DNA of 64,000 nt from Plantago major (taxonomy: Eukaryota > Streptophyta > Magnoliopsida > Lamiales > Plantaginaceae). The notes under the pieces were generated by a model, which saw only the letters and a list, made by a program, of their open reading frames with translations, had not been told where the DNA came from and made no database searches. Below are positions 45,938 through 58,289 of the stretch, in pieces; positions within the stretch are counted from its first letter, which is position 1; every line of letters begins with the position of its first letter. The DNA lies in NCBI GenBank assembly GCA_026545765.1, contig CM048841.1, positions 91,589,419 through 91,653,418 on the forward strand, in the 5' to 3' direction. The position numbers were made by a program, and so were the translations under genes.

Positions 45938-47286
45938 GTGGATATCCGACCCTCTTGCCTCTTCATGGTTACCAATGTGGGTATGAGATTATCCGGAGCC
46001 CTCACAAGTTTAGTTTTTCAAATCACCGAAAAATCTGATACCATATGAGAGTGTATCTAGTTAAACACTCAATATAATTGTTGAGGTAAGAATCCCAACA
46101 CTAGATAAGTTTTTTCTAAGTCCTCTACTGAGTCCTTTACTACTCTAGTTCCCTTTAGATCGTCCTAATCCGCCCGGTAAGGTCCTAAGTTCTTCGAAGT
46201 GACTTCTCGGTAAGGACCTGCACAAGTGACTTGGGGGGGGGGGGGGGGGGGGTTAGAACCGTAGACCCGGTTTGCTAAGTGTCAAACCGGACTAGGACTC
46301 TACTAGAGAGAGATTGAAGATCTTCTCTGTATAGTGATCGGGAATATTTCGTAATTGTGACTTACCGTATGCATGGGAAACCGTGCCATATTTATAGCTT
46401 TCCCCTAAAAAGGGAGGGTTTCACAAGATCACGTCAAGTGTACAACTCAGATTGAGCCACCAATACCTTATTAGGCCCAAGGCCCATTAGGTTGACCTAA
46501 CCCATGTCCCTATTTCCCGCCTTCAAGGGCATTGTGGACTTTTTACTGACCTAAGGAGACTTTGAGATGGTCAATACTCGTTTAAGAGCTTTGTCCCCGG
46601 ATGCAAGTCCGAGCCAACAGTCCGGATGTGGGTCTTGAGTGTGCAAGAGACTAGCACATGATTATGTAAGTGGTGAGGTCCGGAAGTGAGTTATGCCTCA
46701 GACCATGTCATCCATGTCAGTACATTTGGTTCTTCCTGAGGTAAGGCGTCCAACCCTATGTCGTTCGGTCATAGGCTAGTGCTGGGCGTATGGTTAAGGT
46801 AGGTCAAACAGCCAGCCTGGGTCGGACCATAGACTGGTGTCGGACATTAGCTAGGTCGGACAACAGAAGATTCATACTACTTTCCTTGTGCCATAGTCCC
46901 TGGTTCTTTTTATTGTTGAGAGGTGGACCTTGAAATGGGTGGAGTCGGACCACACCAGGTCCCTTCTGCAATGTGGCCTCGGAAGTGCGCCTTAGGACAT
47001 GCCCGTAGAGCGTTCTTAACGGATTGGACATATTTTCGTATCAACAATAATTCTCACGAGTTTACCTATATACGCATAACCTTCAACATGTATCCCACAC
47101 AACCATCGACTCGGCCACTGCGTAGAGTTAACCGTTGAGTACCGGGTTCAAGAGGGGTAGACTCTACTTGTTAGGCTATGTTCTCTTCGTTTGAATAATA
47201 CTGAAGTGAACTGAACTAAATTTATTTATAGTATAAAAAACAACTAAACATAACTGAATGATAGTTTTCAGTGGAAGATAACATAC
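45938..47286. other. Intergenic repeat-like sequence, no coding feature
   Basis: 46,050-46,420 has the look of an LTR or other repeat (short direct repeats, a TATTTATAG box near 46,390) but no ends could be fixed. A poly(G) run of about 24 lies at 46,229-46,252. The 71-75-codon frames at 46,804-47,138 overlap on both strands and show no family. Confidence 0.4.
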
Positions 47287-47430
47287 TTCCTCTGTTCCAA
47301 AGAAATCTTTCCATTTTGACTTTGACCGGTCAACTTTCTTATTAAATTTTCATTATATAATTTTATTAAATTATTTACTATTATAGTTTATGAGTAATTC
47401 GTGATTAAAGTTGAAAACAGTTGACCGCAT
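47287..47430. mobile_element. Truncated Stowaway-type MITE related to 25,509-25,765
   Basis: Shares TTGACTTTGACCGGTCAACT, TTTACTATTATAGTTTA and the paired CAGTTGACCGCA word with the palindromic MITE, with a degenerate CTTCCTCTGT left end. The right end is missing, and the arms are shorter. Confidence 0.7.
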
Positions 47431-49525
47431 CTATACATACATTAAAAGAAAAACATTTGAAGCATTCTCATGCATTACACATCATCAATTATGTGGAAAT
47501 ATGAAGGATTTTGATTGGTTATTATAATTTTAAATTTGGTATGTTGGATGTGGAACATTTTAAGTTGTTAAGATGTAGTGCACCATATAACTCCAATTAT
47601 TTATTTTTAGTATGTTGACTCAATACATAATTATTATTTAATCTCATATATATTTATTTACAAAATTCTGAAAAATATTTTAAACATATATATAGATTCA
47701 CGCCATGAGATTTAATCCATAGACATCAAACTTGAATATTTTATTAATTAATTAAAGTATTTATTTATTAAAATATTATTTTTATTAAATAACATAAATT
47801 GAAATAATAAAAATTTAAAAATAGAGCATTTATTAAATACTAAATACTTCTCCAGTTATCAAAGAAATCAATATTTATTTAGGTATACAATTACGAATGG
47901 ATACATTAAAAAATGACCCATAAAGTTACGCATTGGATTAAATACACGCCATCATCTTATCAACATTAACATGAATTCTAACACATTTTCTACTTTTTAC
48001 TCATTATTTATTCAAATATTACCTTCTACCTTATATATTTACTTTATGATTTTGAAAATTTACGTTATTGGATTATTAATGCACTATTTTAAGGATGAAA
48101 TAGATATAGTCAGTAAAAGATCTTTATGTGCTGCATAGTTAATTGTGCAAAGACCTTGGTTATTTCTTGATCTTGGTATCATTTTAGTTAATTTTAATGC
48201 TATTTAGCAGAGTCAACATAGGGGTGGTATTGTTGTTGTTGCTAGGTATTAATGGCCAATATTATTGCTTGGTGTCAAAATTTGTGTCTTATGGTTCCTT
48301 TAAAAGGTGTGAAAAGTTTGACTGACAAATTAGCAACTGGAGTGGTTCGAAATTTTGAGAGGCAACATGTAGTAATTAATTAAAGCGCATTTCTCTTTGG
48401 TGATTAAATCTCCTAAGTCTGCAGATTATAGATTTGCATCTTTTTCTTTACATTATAGAAGAAATCGAGGCATTTAATGTAGAATTTTGTCCATTAGTAG
48501 TCGCTATGCTCTATTTTTTATTTTTTTTTGATCTTTTCATGATCATTGGTTTGAACTATACTAATTTGGAAATATGTTCTACAAGTATTAGTTGTTTATC
48601 CAGTAGATACTCAGTTTATATAATTGTTCTATTATTAGTGCATATAACAACATCTTCGCATTTACTTCAATGGGTTGAAAATAGACAAGGAAATCAATAA
48701 ATGAAAATATGCTTATTGCTTTAAGATATGTGGCTAAAATGATCACAAAATTGGAACATTGTTGCCCAACAAAGTACAAACTCCAAAATTTTGCCAACAA
48801 CGTTGAACACATAATTGACAACATGATCATTGCTCTTGGATGGATTTTTTTAAACCTCTACACTCAATTTTATGTATCTTTCACATATTTCGTTTAAAAA
48901 AATGTTCGGCATACAACATTTAGTATCCATTAGAATTATAGATACTCGATGGTAAATAATTTATTTTATTATTATGGTAACTCCAAACCAATGGAGTCAA
49001 AAGCGAAAAATGGTTTATGTGACATTGATCAAAATCATTATTGATTATGCAAAGATATACAAATTAATTTATTAAAATTTCATTCCTACACCATGTTAGA
49101 TTTTGTAATTACACATTAGTAAAAAATAGATGACAATTAACGAGAAAAATAAAATTACATTTTAGTCCACACAAACTCGACCACAACTCGAATTAATACC
49201 TGAAAAGATATTTCTGCCCATATTATTATTATTGTTAACAAACAATAACAAAGAAGATAAATTGCAACCCAAAATATGAACAATTAAGTCTCTAATGCAC
49301 ACCCATTACATTACATTAAGAAAAAGCACAAATAATATCCATTGATATTCTTTCAATTGTAAAAATGTCCCAATTTCTAACTGAGGTCAACTCCAACATT
49401 TGAACGTTAAAATACAATTCATTTCACATGTCCAATTCTTAGATTTTCAGCTTCGATGGGGCTCAATGTAATAACCCTTATTATTTCTGCAAACATAAGA
49501 TAATGGATGACAATTACTGCTCCAA
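47431..49525. other. AT-rich intergenic DNA, nothing recognised
   Basis: About 2.1 kb of very AT-rich sequence. The open frames at 48,434-48,897 and 48,588-48,830 are short, overlap on both strands and are rich in Ile/Leu/Phe, as expected of chance frames. The 5' end of the following Helitron should lie here but I could not fix it. Confidence 0.45.
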
Positions 49526-49948
49526 ATGCATGTGCAACGTATTTGGACATGGGTGATCCGGAGTATAAATGTGAACATTGTGGTGCTTTATTCTGGTTTG
49601 AAGAAAGGAGGCCACCTAATAAAAAAAAAAAAAATGAATCCTAAGTTCACCCTATGTTGCATGAGAGGTCTGGTCAAGCTTCCAATTCTTCAACAACCAC
49701 CTCAGTTGTTAAGTGATCTCCTAGAGGATAGACTCAAGAATAGTCGGAGTATCATTGAGAACTTATGGACATATAAGATGATGTTCACTTTTACTTCTAT
49801 GGGTGGAAAAATAGACAAAGAGGTTAACAAAGGTCGGGGTTCTTATTGTTTCAAGATGGGTGGTCAGAATTTCCACAAAATTGGCTCTTTGTTGCCAGAC
49901 GAAGGAAAAGAACCAAAGTTTTCTCAACTATACATCTATGACCTCGAG

Positions 49949-50673
49949 TAGGGGTGAGCGGTGTGGGCGGTTTTTACGAAAAATCAAACCGACCCACCTA
50001 TGACGAGTGATTATAATTATAAACCGAGGCGGGTGGAATGTTTTTTCAACCCGCAGCGGTTCGGGTGATAAAAATGGTGGGTGGGTGGCGGGCGGATTTG
50101 CGGGTGAATGTAGATAAAAATGTATGTAGTAAAAACTTGCAACTTGTGTAAAGTAGATGTGCAATTAAAAAAAAAATCAGCAACAAAGAGTATGTTCTGA
50201 ACAAAGAGGGTAGTGATTCTTTTGAAGTAGTTATCATTCTTTACTTAATTTTAAAGATTTCATGCAGTAATGGATGAAATGTTGACCCGAGAAGTTGCCA
50301 ACTTGTGTTATTTTGCTTGAATACATGACATAAGCTGAGAAAAATAAATGTTGGGTGCAAAAATGAAGATGAAATAGTGCTTAAAGAGAAGAGCGGTAGG
50401 CTCACTTAAACTATATCTATACTCAACGACATAAGCGAAGATGCAACTTCTCTAGCCGATTAGTCTCCTTATACTTAAATTCACAAACATATACCTAGCT
50501 ACCTACATACATAAATAAAAATGGCGGGTGGGTCGCGGGTTGCACCCATCCAACCCACCACCCACCCACTAATGGCGGGTGAAAAAAAAATTAACGCACC
50601 ACACATTTTATAAAAAAATTAGTTGGCGGTTTGTGCGGGTGGGTCGGGCAGGTGGGTTTTTTGCACAGCCCTA
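49949..50673. mobile_element. hAT-like non-autonomous insertion inside the Helitron
   Basis: 725 bp starting TAGGGGTGAGCGGTGTGGG and ending GGTTTTTTGCACAGCCCTA, so the ends share TAGGG(G/C)TG(A/T)GC as an inverted repeat. The flanks ACCTCGAG and ACACTGAG are a decayed 8 bp duplication. Internal GGCGGGTGGGTCG words are typical of this element group. It splits the Helitron frame between YIYDLE and HEVHNIINALGL. No open frame is seen. Confidence 0.75.
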
Positions 50674-51741
50674 ACACTGAGCACGAAGTACATAACATAA
50701 TCAATGCTCTTGGGTTAGTGCCAGTAATATCTATATATTGTTTAATAAAATTCCTTATAATAATAATGTTACACGATAATTAGTTCATTTAAGTAAATTT
50801 GTATATATGCATGTATGCCAGTGGTGATGGGAAGGGTTTGGACACTTCTGTAATAGCCAACATCAAAGATATGGTCGACCAATATAATCCTTATGCCAAA
50901 ACATATAGGATGGTCAGGGATCGTATATCTCTTAATAACTCAGCATATATTAGTCTGTAGCTTATAACAAAACGTGCCAAGGATGGACGGACCTATAATT
51001 TACCTACTGCATCAGAGGTTGCTGCCATTATTGAAGGAGACATTGAGAATGTGAGGCTTAAGAGGGATATCATGGTTGAGTTGAAGTTGACTGGATATTT
51101 GCAAAGGATAAATGAATTTCTTCCATGCTATATCCCTGTGCACTACCCACTATTATTGTTCGTGTATGCTGAAGATGGTTGGTATACAGAGATACCCATA
51201 ACTACATACAGTAAGAGGCCAGATCTCACACTTAGGGAGTTCTTAGCATTCAGAATTCAACACAGGGAGGGAGAAGGTCACCAGCTTATACTTGGCAGGA
51301 GATTGTTTCAATAGTTTATTGTTGATTCCTACATGATGATGGAGTCACAAAGACTTCAGTGGATTCGTCACAATCAACCAAAGCTTAGATACAAATCTTA
51401 TAAGAAGATTGCCAGCAAAGTTGATAACTTTGAATATGATCCTACATCATGTGGTAGTCTCTTCATACTACCATCATCTTATCTAGGGGGTGCTAGATGG
51501 TACATGCAGATGTACCAGGATTATATGGCTATATGCAAGTAAGGTGGATATTCGTGCCTGTTCATAACATTTACATGCAATCCAAAGTGGGCGGAGATCA
51601 CAAGGTATATTGAGAGTCTTGGGTTGAGACCGGAAGATAAGCCTAATATCATATGTCGACTCTTCAAGATGACACTCGATGAGTTGATCAGTGATATAAA
51701 GGATGGACATATGTTTGGAAAATCAAAAGCACGTAAGTTGG

Positions 51742-51771
51742 GTTTTATTTATTTATTTATTTATTTATTTT
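51742..51771. repeat. TTTA microsatellite in a Helitron intron
   Basis: About seven TTTA units within the short intron that splits the Helitron Rep region. Confidence 0.85.
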
Positions 51772-53301
51772 GTCTAAACATATTTATATTCTATGAAATC
51801 CAAAAATGCTTCATAATATCTATTACTATGAATTTTTTTAGTCATATACACCGTTGAGTTCCAAAAGCGAGGACTTCTGCATGTTCATATTTTGGTAATC
51901 CTGAATAAGGCGGGTGAGGAGAAGATTAAAAATAACATTGATGACTACATATGTGCAGAGTTACCCGACAAGGATACTAATCCAGAATTGTACGACGTAG
52001 TGTCAACCCATATGATTCACCGACCATGTGGTCCGGCTAGACCTACTTCTCCATGCATGGAGGACAACAGATGCTCCAAACATTTTCCAAATAGCTACAA
52101 CGAAAATACCTATGTTGTTGATGCTGGATATCACATATATCGAAAAAGGGACACAGGTGTCACCGTCGATAAAAATGGAGTTCAGCTTGACAACATGTAG
52201 ATTTATATTAATTAAATATTATACTTAGTTTATTGTCGTAAACCTAGATTATTTGTTGCCGAACTTAGTATATGAGTCGACGTTTTTAAACAGTTTTGTT
52301 GTCCCCTACAATGCTCAGTTGCTCCTAAAGTACCAATCTCACATTAGCATAGAATACTATAAAGGTGGGACTTCAATGAAATATTTGTTCAAGTACATGT
52401 TGAAAGGTGTTACATTCATAGACATAAATAATAATGATGAAATTAAGAGGCATACTGATTGCCGATATGTTTCAGCATGTGAGGTAATATGGAGAATTTT
52501 TGAATTCTAGATACATTATAGGATGCCTGCGGTTGAGAGTTTGGCATTTAATCTAGAGGATGAGCAGGGGGTACCTTTCAGAGATGGAGATTTCATGCCG
52601 GATCTGCTTGATAAGTCTTCAGTTAAGCAGTCGAAGTTTCTTGAATGGTTTGAGCTGAACAAGGTTGACTCAAGAAAAATCGGTCTCAGATTTGACGATA
52701 GATCCGTCACAGATCAATGATCCGTCGCCTCGGGCGAGGATCGGCGATCGATAGAAATTACGCCACTGGCCGTGGCGACGGATAAATTATCCGTCCAATT
52801 CAATTTTGATTGACGATGATTATCATTTTTGACTTTTTTTTTAATTTTTTTTAAATCGATTATTGGCGACAGATAGATTTTATCCGTCGCCAATGTGACG
52901 GATAGATCTATCCGTCGCTGAAAAGCTATTTTTTAAAAAAAAATCCGTATTCGAATTTTTATATTCGTATACGGATTAATTCGTATCCAATTTGTATTCG
53001 TATACGAGATATTGATTTATCGAAACTACAATATTCAAATCGGACAATAATTCGGTTGATATTCAAATTGAAACTACAATATTCAATCAATTATAGAATA
53101 AATCGAAAATTTTATACAATGACAATAATACAAATTCATTATACAATAATACAATACAAACTAAAATACCGAAAATGTACAAAAAGATAAAAGATAAATA
53201 CCTAAAATACCGAAAATGTACAAAAAGATAAATGGAAGATCCGGAGGTGGACGGTGGAGATCCGGTGGCGGTGGTGGCGATGAGATCCGGAGGCAGTAAC
53301 C

Positions 53302-54423
53302 CACTACAAGAATCCATCCGTAACGGGACGGAAAGGGGCGACGGATTTTATCCGTCGCCCCTGTAGCGACGGATCGCTACTTGGGGCGACGGATTCTATC
53401 CGTCGCCATGCTTTGACAAAGAAAGATCTGTCGCTCGTAGCGACCGATAAAATTATCCGTCGCTACAGAGCGTTGACCAAAATTAAAAAAAAAAAAAAAA
53501 ATTTTAGCGACGGATAGATTTATCCGTCGCTAAAATAGCGACGGATAAATCTATCCGTCGCTACATCCGTCGCTACAAGGCCGAAAAAAAAAAAAAAAAA
53601 AATTAGCGACGGATAGATCTAGATCTATCCGTCGCTAAAAACCTAAAAAAAATATAATATATCTCCTCCCCCCCCTCCTTTTCTCCCCTACGTCTCCGCT
53701 CCTCCTCCCCCCACCACCTTTCTCCTCCCACCACCACCATCCTCCACCACCACCATCTCCTCCCACCACCACCATCCTCCACCACCACCATCTCCTCCAC
53801 CACCTTTCTCCTCCCACCACCACCACCATCTCCTCCACCACCTCCTTTCCTCCACCACCATCTCACCACCACCACCACCACCTCTCTCCTCCCACCACCA
53901 CCACCCTGCCACCACCACCATCCTCCACCACCACCATCTCCTCCACCACCTCCTTTCCTCCACCATCCTCCTCCACCACCATCTCCACCACCACCACCTC
54001 TCTACTCCCACCACCACCGCACCACTCGCCACCACCATCTCCTCCACCACCACCACTCGCCACCACCATCTCCACCACCACCACCTTCCACCACCACCTC
54101 CCACCACCACTGCACCCCACCGCACCACCATCGCCACCACCGCACCACCATCGTTTAATTAATCCGTATCTGAATATAAAAATTGATTTGATTTTATTTT
54201 TTAAAAAAAATGGGGACGGATAGATCTATCCGTCGCCCATAATCATTTTTTTTTTAAAAAAAGGTCAATCATGTCCAACCGTCGCTAATCGACGACGGAT
54301 TTTTATCCGTCACCACAGCCTGTGGGGGCGACGGATTTTTATCCGTCCGCCGCCAGAGCTGGGCGACGGATGGGCAGCATCTGACGGATCTATCCGTCGC
54401 TACAGCCCAGATTTTTTGTAGTG
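53302..54423. mobile_element. Inner CACTA-like element
   Basis: 1.12 kb with CACTACAAGAATCCATCCG at the left and ATTTTTTGTAGTG at the right; the flanks ACC and ACG are close to the 3 bp duplication expected. It is rich in GCGACGGAT palindromes at both ends and has a (CCACCA)n core. No transposase is seen. The nesting order is outer element first, inner second. Confidence 0.72.
53660..54160. repeat. (CCACCA)n-type purine/pyrimidine-skewed tract
   Basis: About 500 bp of CCACCACCATCTCCTCC-like units inside the inner CACTA element. Its complement strand gives long Trp/Val/Gly open frames that are repeat artefacts. Confidence 0.92.
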
Positions 54424-54424
54424 A

Positions 54425-54710
54425 CGGGTGGTGGTGGTGAGAGGCGGATGGTGGTGGTGAGAGGCGGGTGGTGGAGCGGAGGAGGAAGAGCGGTGGTGGT
54501 GGGAGGTGGTGGCAGTGTGGTGGGAGGAGAAAGGTGGTGGTGGCAGTGGTGATGGGTGTGGTGCGGTGGTGGTGGGAGGAAGAGGAGGTGGTGGAGGAGG
54601 AAAGGAGATGGTGGTGGTGGAGGAAGAGAGGTGGTGGTGGTGGAGGAGGAGAGGAGAAAGGGAGGAGAGGTGGTGGTGGAGGAGAGGAGGTGGTGGTGGA
54701 GATATATTAA
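54425..54710. repeat. (GGTGGT)n tract, inverted relative to 53,660-54,160
   Basis: About 285 bp of GGTGGTGGTGGAGGAGGA-like units in the outer CACTA element, complementary to the CCACCA tract 270 bp to the left. The two could pair as a long hairpin. Confidence 0.9.
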
Positions 54711-54944
54711 TGTTTTTTAGGCTTTTAGCGACGGATAGATTAGATCTATTCGTCGCTAACTTTTCTATTTTTTTAATTTTCCGGTCATTTGGCGACGGAT
54801 AGATCTATCCGTCGCTAATTTTTTTTTCTTTTTTTTTTCTTTTTATTATGGTCAACAAAATTAGCGACGGATAACTTTTATCCGTCGCTATATGTAGCGA
54901 CGGATTAAATCCGTCGCTACCCTTAGCGATTCGTCGCTACTGGG

Positions 54945-55302
54945 GCGACGGATTTTATCCGTCGTCCCTTTCCGTCGGATTGTCCCTGTTTTTTTGTAAT
55001 GCCGGAAGATAGGAAATTGACGTATCCTAAGTTGCCCCGTGAGTATTGTTGGAAGGATGGCCCGAAGAAGTGGTCCCGTAGGAAAACCAAGGCACAAGTT
55101 GTTGGAAGGATGTATAATGTGCCGCGACGGATTTTATCCGTCGTCCCTTTCCGTCGGATTGTCCCTGTTTTTTTGTAGTGCCGGAAGATAGGAAATTGAC
55201 GTATCCTAAGTTGCCCCGTGAGTATTGTTGGAAGGATGGCCCGAAGAAGTGGTCCCGTAGGAAAACCAAGGCACAAGTTGTTGGAAGGATGTATAATGTG
55301 CC
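54945..55302. repeat. 179 bp tandem duplication across the CACTA-Helitron junction
   Basis: 54,945-55,123 and 55,124-55,302 are almost identical. Each unit contains the CACTA terminus (one reads GTAATG, the other GTAGTG) followed by Helitron coding sequence (PEDRKLTYPKLPREYCW). The duplication therefore arose after the CACTA insertion. Confidence 0.9.
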
Positions 55303-57105
55303 GATGGCATTTGAAAACATGTACTATATGCGACTTATGTTGAATCATGTTAGAGGTGCAACATGTTTCCAGGATATTAGAACAGTGAACGGTGTTGTTT
55401 TAGACCGCAAGGACTCATGTGGCTTTAGGCCTACTAGCGATGACGGGAGTATGTCGTTGGAATTACCGAGGCGGTCATCGGGATTAGCACGTTCCTTCAT
55501 CATCTTTTTACGATTGATGCTTCTTCTTTCTCGAAGCATGGAGAGACCAGGGGAGGTATGGAGGAAGACATGTAACTTCTTATCTGACAACATTCTATAC
55601 ATCAAGCAAAAAACTTCTCATAATCCTGGTAATTTGTTAGTAAATTTTATATTTTATCAAATCTGAAAATGCTATACATTTACTTATTACTTATTTTGAT
55701 TCATTTCGCGATTCAGGTTTGAGGTTTACAGATGAACAAATCCATAACCTAGCGTTGCTTGAAATTGAGAAGCTATTGAAAGCAAACTGCAGCAGTCTTG
55801 CTTTTTTTTGAGTCTATGCCAATCCCAGATGAGTCTATAACTGACAACGCCACGAATCAGTTTATAGTTGATGAGATGTCATACGACAGAGATGCCATGA
55901 GATCAGGATTCGATGGACTGTACCCACGTTTGAGCGTACAATTTACGATAAGATTATGGATGCAGTTGACGGGGGCAGAGGTGGTGTGTTCTTTTTATAC
56001 GGCTATGGTGGTACATACAAGACTTTTATTTAGAGGACGTTGTGTTCCGGCTTGCATGCTAGAGGAGATATAGTGCTTCCAGTAGCATTAAGTGGTATTG
56101 CATCACTCTTGCTACCTAGAGGTAGGACTGCTCATTCTAGGTTTGGTATTCCTATTAAGTGTCATGAGGAATCAACATGTAGCAAGTTGAAGCCGGATTC
56201 TGATGTCACCGGCTTACTCAAGCAAACCAAACTTATAATTTGGGATGAGGCACCGATGACCAACAAATATTGCTTTGAGGCACTCGATAGGAGTCTAAGA
56301 GATGTTATGAAATGTCCAGATGATCCTTTCGGTGGCTTAGTAGTGGTATTCAGTGGAGATTTCAGGCAAATTTTGCCAGTTGTTCCTGGTGGTAGCATAT
56401 TTGATATTGTAAATGCCTCTCTATGCTCTTCGATACTATGGGATTCATGTGAGGTTTTAAAACTCACAAAAAACATGCGATTGCAGGTAAACTGTAAAAA
56501 TTCCCGGTTACTATCATATGAATTGTTCTATTATGTTGTTCTTTTTAATTAACACCTTTTTTCTATTTAGACCGGATCATCAGCTGTTGAGGTTAGTGAA
56601 ACTAAAGATTTTGCCGAGTGGATACTACAAGTCGGTGATGGGGTCCCTGGCGAACCCAATGATGGCAAGGTAGACATCAAGTTACCTGATGACATACTTA
56701 TTCGTGAAGTAAATAATCCTATTTCCACCATTGTAGACTGCACATATCCTTCCCTTTTGGATCACTTAGCCTATTTAACTATAGATCCGGAATACTTCCA
56801 TCACCGTGTTGTTCTTGCACCGACTAATGAAATGATCAATGAGATTAATGACTATGTCATGTATAAAATGCATGGTGATTCTGTGGAGTACTTGAGTGCT
56901 GATAGCATAAGCAAGACCGAGTCAGTAGATAGTGAAATGGCAAAATTATTCTCAATAGAATTCTTGAACACTATTAATTGCTCGGGACTACCTAATTAAT
57001 CATAGAATAGTGCTTAAGGTTGGATGCATGATCATTCTTTTGAGAAATATTGACCAGGCTTCTGAGTTGTGCAATGGAACAAGAATTTGTTATTCTTACA
57101 AACTA
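55180..57105 (+). pseudogene. Helitron PIF1-like helicase region
   Basis: Continues the Helitron frame after the CACTA block. It shows EYCWKDGPKKWSRRKTKA, MLNHVRGATCFQDIRTVNGV, then the helicase: a Walker A region reading GYGGTYKTF (Gly replaced by Tyr in GGTGKT), ALSGIASLLLPRGRTAHSRF, Walker B LIIWDEAPM, FSGDFRQILPVVPGG (motif III) and LTKNMRLQ, followed after a short intron by VVLAPTNEMINEINDYVM and LKVGCMIILLRNIDQASELC. The frame is shifted near 55,800 and between 55,930 and 56,040, and a stop lies at 56,997. The motif VI region is missing. Confidence 0.85.
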
Positions 57106-57110
57106 TGATC

Positions 57111-57946
57111 CTCATATTATACATTGGTTTTTTGAACCACCTTAAATATACCAATTTTCAGATAATGCTTATCAGATATATAGATCAAACTACCGAATTG
57201 TAAAATGGAACAAGTCTAGCTCATAGTTACTAATGTTAGAAAGCATATCATTGAGACAAATATAATATCGGTAGTCTACCCAGCCCAAAAGGTTTATCAT
57301 TCAAATTGTGATGGTTAGCCCATTCTACAAGACGAAGTTCCCTCTCAATTTTGATAGAATATAGTTCCCCATATCGTCTATTTTGCAATGACCATAAACA
57401 AAAGTCCTTGGCAATCTTTCTCACACGTCGGACTCTACCACCTCACCCGTATTCAAACGTGAACAATTGCATGTTATCTCTACTGCTACAAGTAGAAGAG
57501 ATTCAACGATTCATATATAAAGACGTAACAGAAACATACGATACGCCATGCTCATTAACTTTAACATTTTATTATACGATATATTCATTTTTATTTTGAG
57601 TTTTACGCCTCGTCGAAAGATCGATCATTCATTAACTAAGAATAAGAAAATTAAAAGATTTATTCAAAGCGGATGGAAAGAAGTACTTAATATAAATCCA
57701 AACTGAATTAAGGGCCAAATGATGGGCCAAACGGGAGCCCATAATATAATTGCCTACGAATAGGCGAATAGAGACGACGACAAGTCGTCAACCAATAAAA
57801 ATGGCGATAATCTTTTTGGTCCTACTTTATTAGTCAGCAGTTGTCAATTGTCATGATAAGAAGAGGCATTCCGTATTTGCATCTCTCTCATTATATTCTC
57901 ATCCTAGTCGGACGACTCCGCCAACTACCCACTCATTCTACCAGCT
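57111..57946 (+). promoter_or_regulatory. Helitron remnant edge and upstream region of the SIP1 gene
   Basis: No gene is seen. 57,111-57,650 is AT-rich and unassigned. 57,650-57,946 is the likely distal promoter of the aquaporin gene; it is not part of the copy at 44,567, which begins at the base matching 57,947. Confidence 0.4.
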
Positions 57947-58289
57947 CCCAAACAAACTCTCCTTCCATTTCCTGATTTCCATATTAGGAGTTAGGTCAGA
58001 TATAAGTCACTCATCACCCCCATCCAGCCGTACCCATTTCCTTTCCTCTACTCGAAGAAGAACAAACACTCAGTTGCAATCGATCAGTAGAGCTTAGAAA
58101 AAATGAAGTCAGCAATCAAGGCTGCGATCGCGGATGGCGTACTCACCTTCATGTGGATTTTCTGCGCTTCCTCTCTAGGCGCAGCCACCACCGTCGTAGC
58201 AACTTCTATCGGCGTTGCTCATGGCTACGCAACACTATTCATCACCACCGTTCTTATATTTATTCTCCTCTTTGTCTTCGGATTCATCG
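57947..58289 (+). repeat. Source copy of the duplicated SIP1 promoter/exon 1 segment
   Basis: 343 bp matching 44,567-44,908 (342 bp) in the same orientation, 13.4 kb apart. It spans the proximal promoter, the leader and the first 62 codons. Confidence 0.92.

Larger units (their letters stand above)
49526..52667 (+). pseudogene. Helitron Rep (HUH endonuclease) region
   Basis: Starts with LDMGDPEYKCEHCGALFWFE and LYIYDLE, resumes after the hAT-like insertion with EVHNIINALGL, and continues through the Helitron-like N domain (FLPCYIPVHYPLLLFVYAED; YSKRPDLTLREFLAFRIQHR; TFTCNPKWAEITRYIESLG). The HUH motif is QKRGLLHVHIL near 51,862-51,895. MKYLFKYMLKG near 52,378-52,410 carries the two Tyr residues expected in the catalytic helix. 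In-frame stops near 50,957, 51,312 and 51,541 and in the 52,200 region disable it. The frame is cut at about 52,667 (FLEWFELNKVD) by the CACTA-like block and resumes after 55,180. Confidence 0.85.
52668..55179. mobile_element. Outer CACTA-like non-autonomous element inserted in the Helitron
   Basis: Separates Helitron FLEWFELNKVD from PEDRKLTYPKLPREYCW. The right end is TTTTTTTGTAGTG at 55,167-55,179 (reverse of CACTACAAAAAAA). The left end is degenerate (ACTCAAGAAAAATCGG, a likely decayed CACTACAAGAAAAATCGG). The subterminal zones are packed with GCGACGGAT / ATCCGTCGC words, often as the palindrome GGATAGATCTATCC, as is typical for CACTA subterminal binding sites. It holds no transposase and is itself interrupted by a second CACTA-like element at 53,302-54,423. 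Confidence 0.72.
49526..57110 (+). mobile_element. Helitron (rolling-circle transposon), broken and interrupted
   Basis: One large autonomous-type Helitron on the plus strand, recognised from Rep and PIF1-like helicase pieces in the right order. It is interrupted by an hAT-like element (49,949-50,673) and by a CACTA-like block (52,668-55,179). Short AT-rich introns lie near 50,724-50,820, 51,734-51,840 and 55,632-55,716. Several in-frame stops and shifts are present. Neither the 5' TC end nor the 3' hairpin with CTRR was found, and the coding part stops near 57,105 before helicase motif VI, so the 3' end is probably lost. Confidence 0.85.

Noticed and set aside
48434-48897. Overlapping hydrophobic frames
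   Set aside because: Very AT-rich DNA with frames on both strands over the same bases; expected by chance.
53603-54802. Long open frames of Trp/Val/Gly or Arg/Gly repeats on both strands
   Set aside because: They are translations of the CCACCA and GGTGGT tracts inside the CACTA-like elements, not genes.
57351-57599. 82-codon open frame upstream of SIP1
   Set aside because: No family, no splice context, AT-rich end; probably chance.
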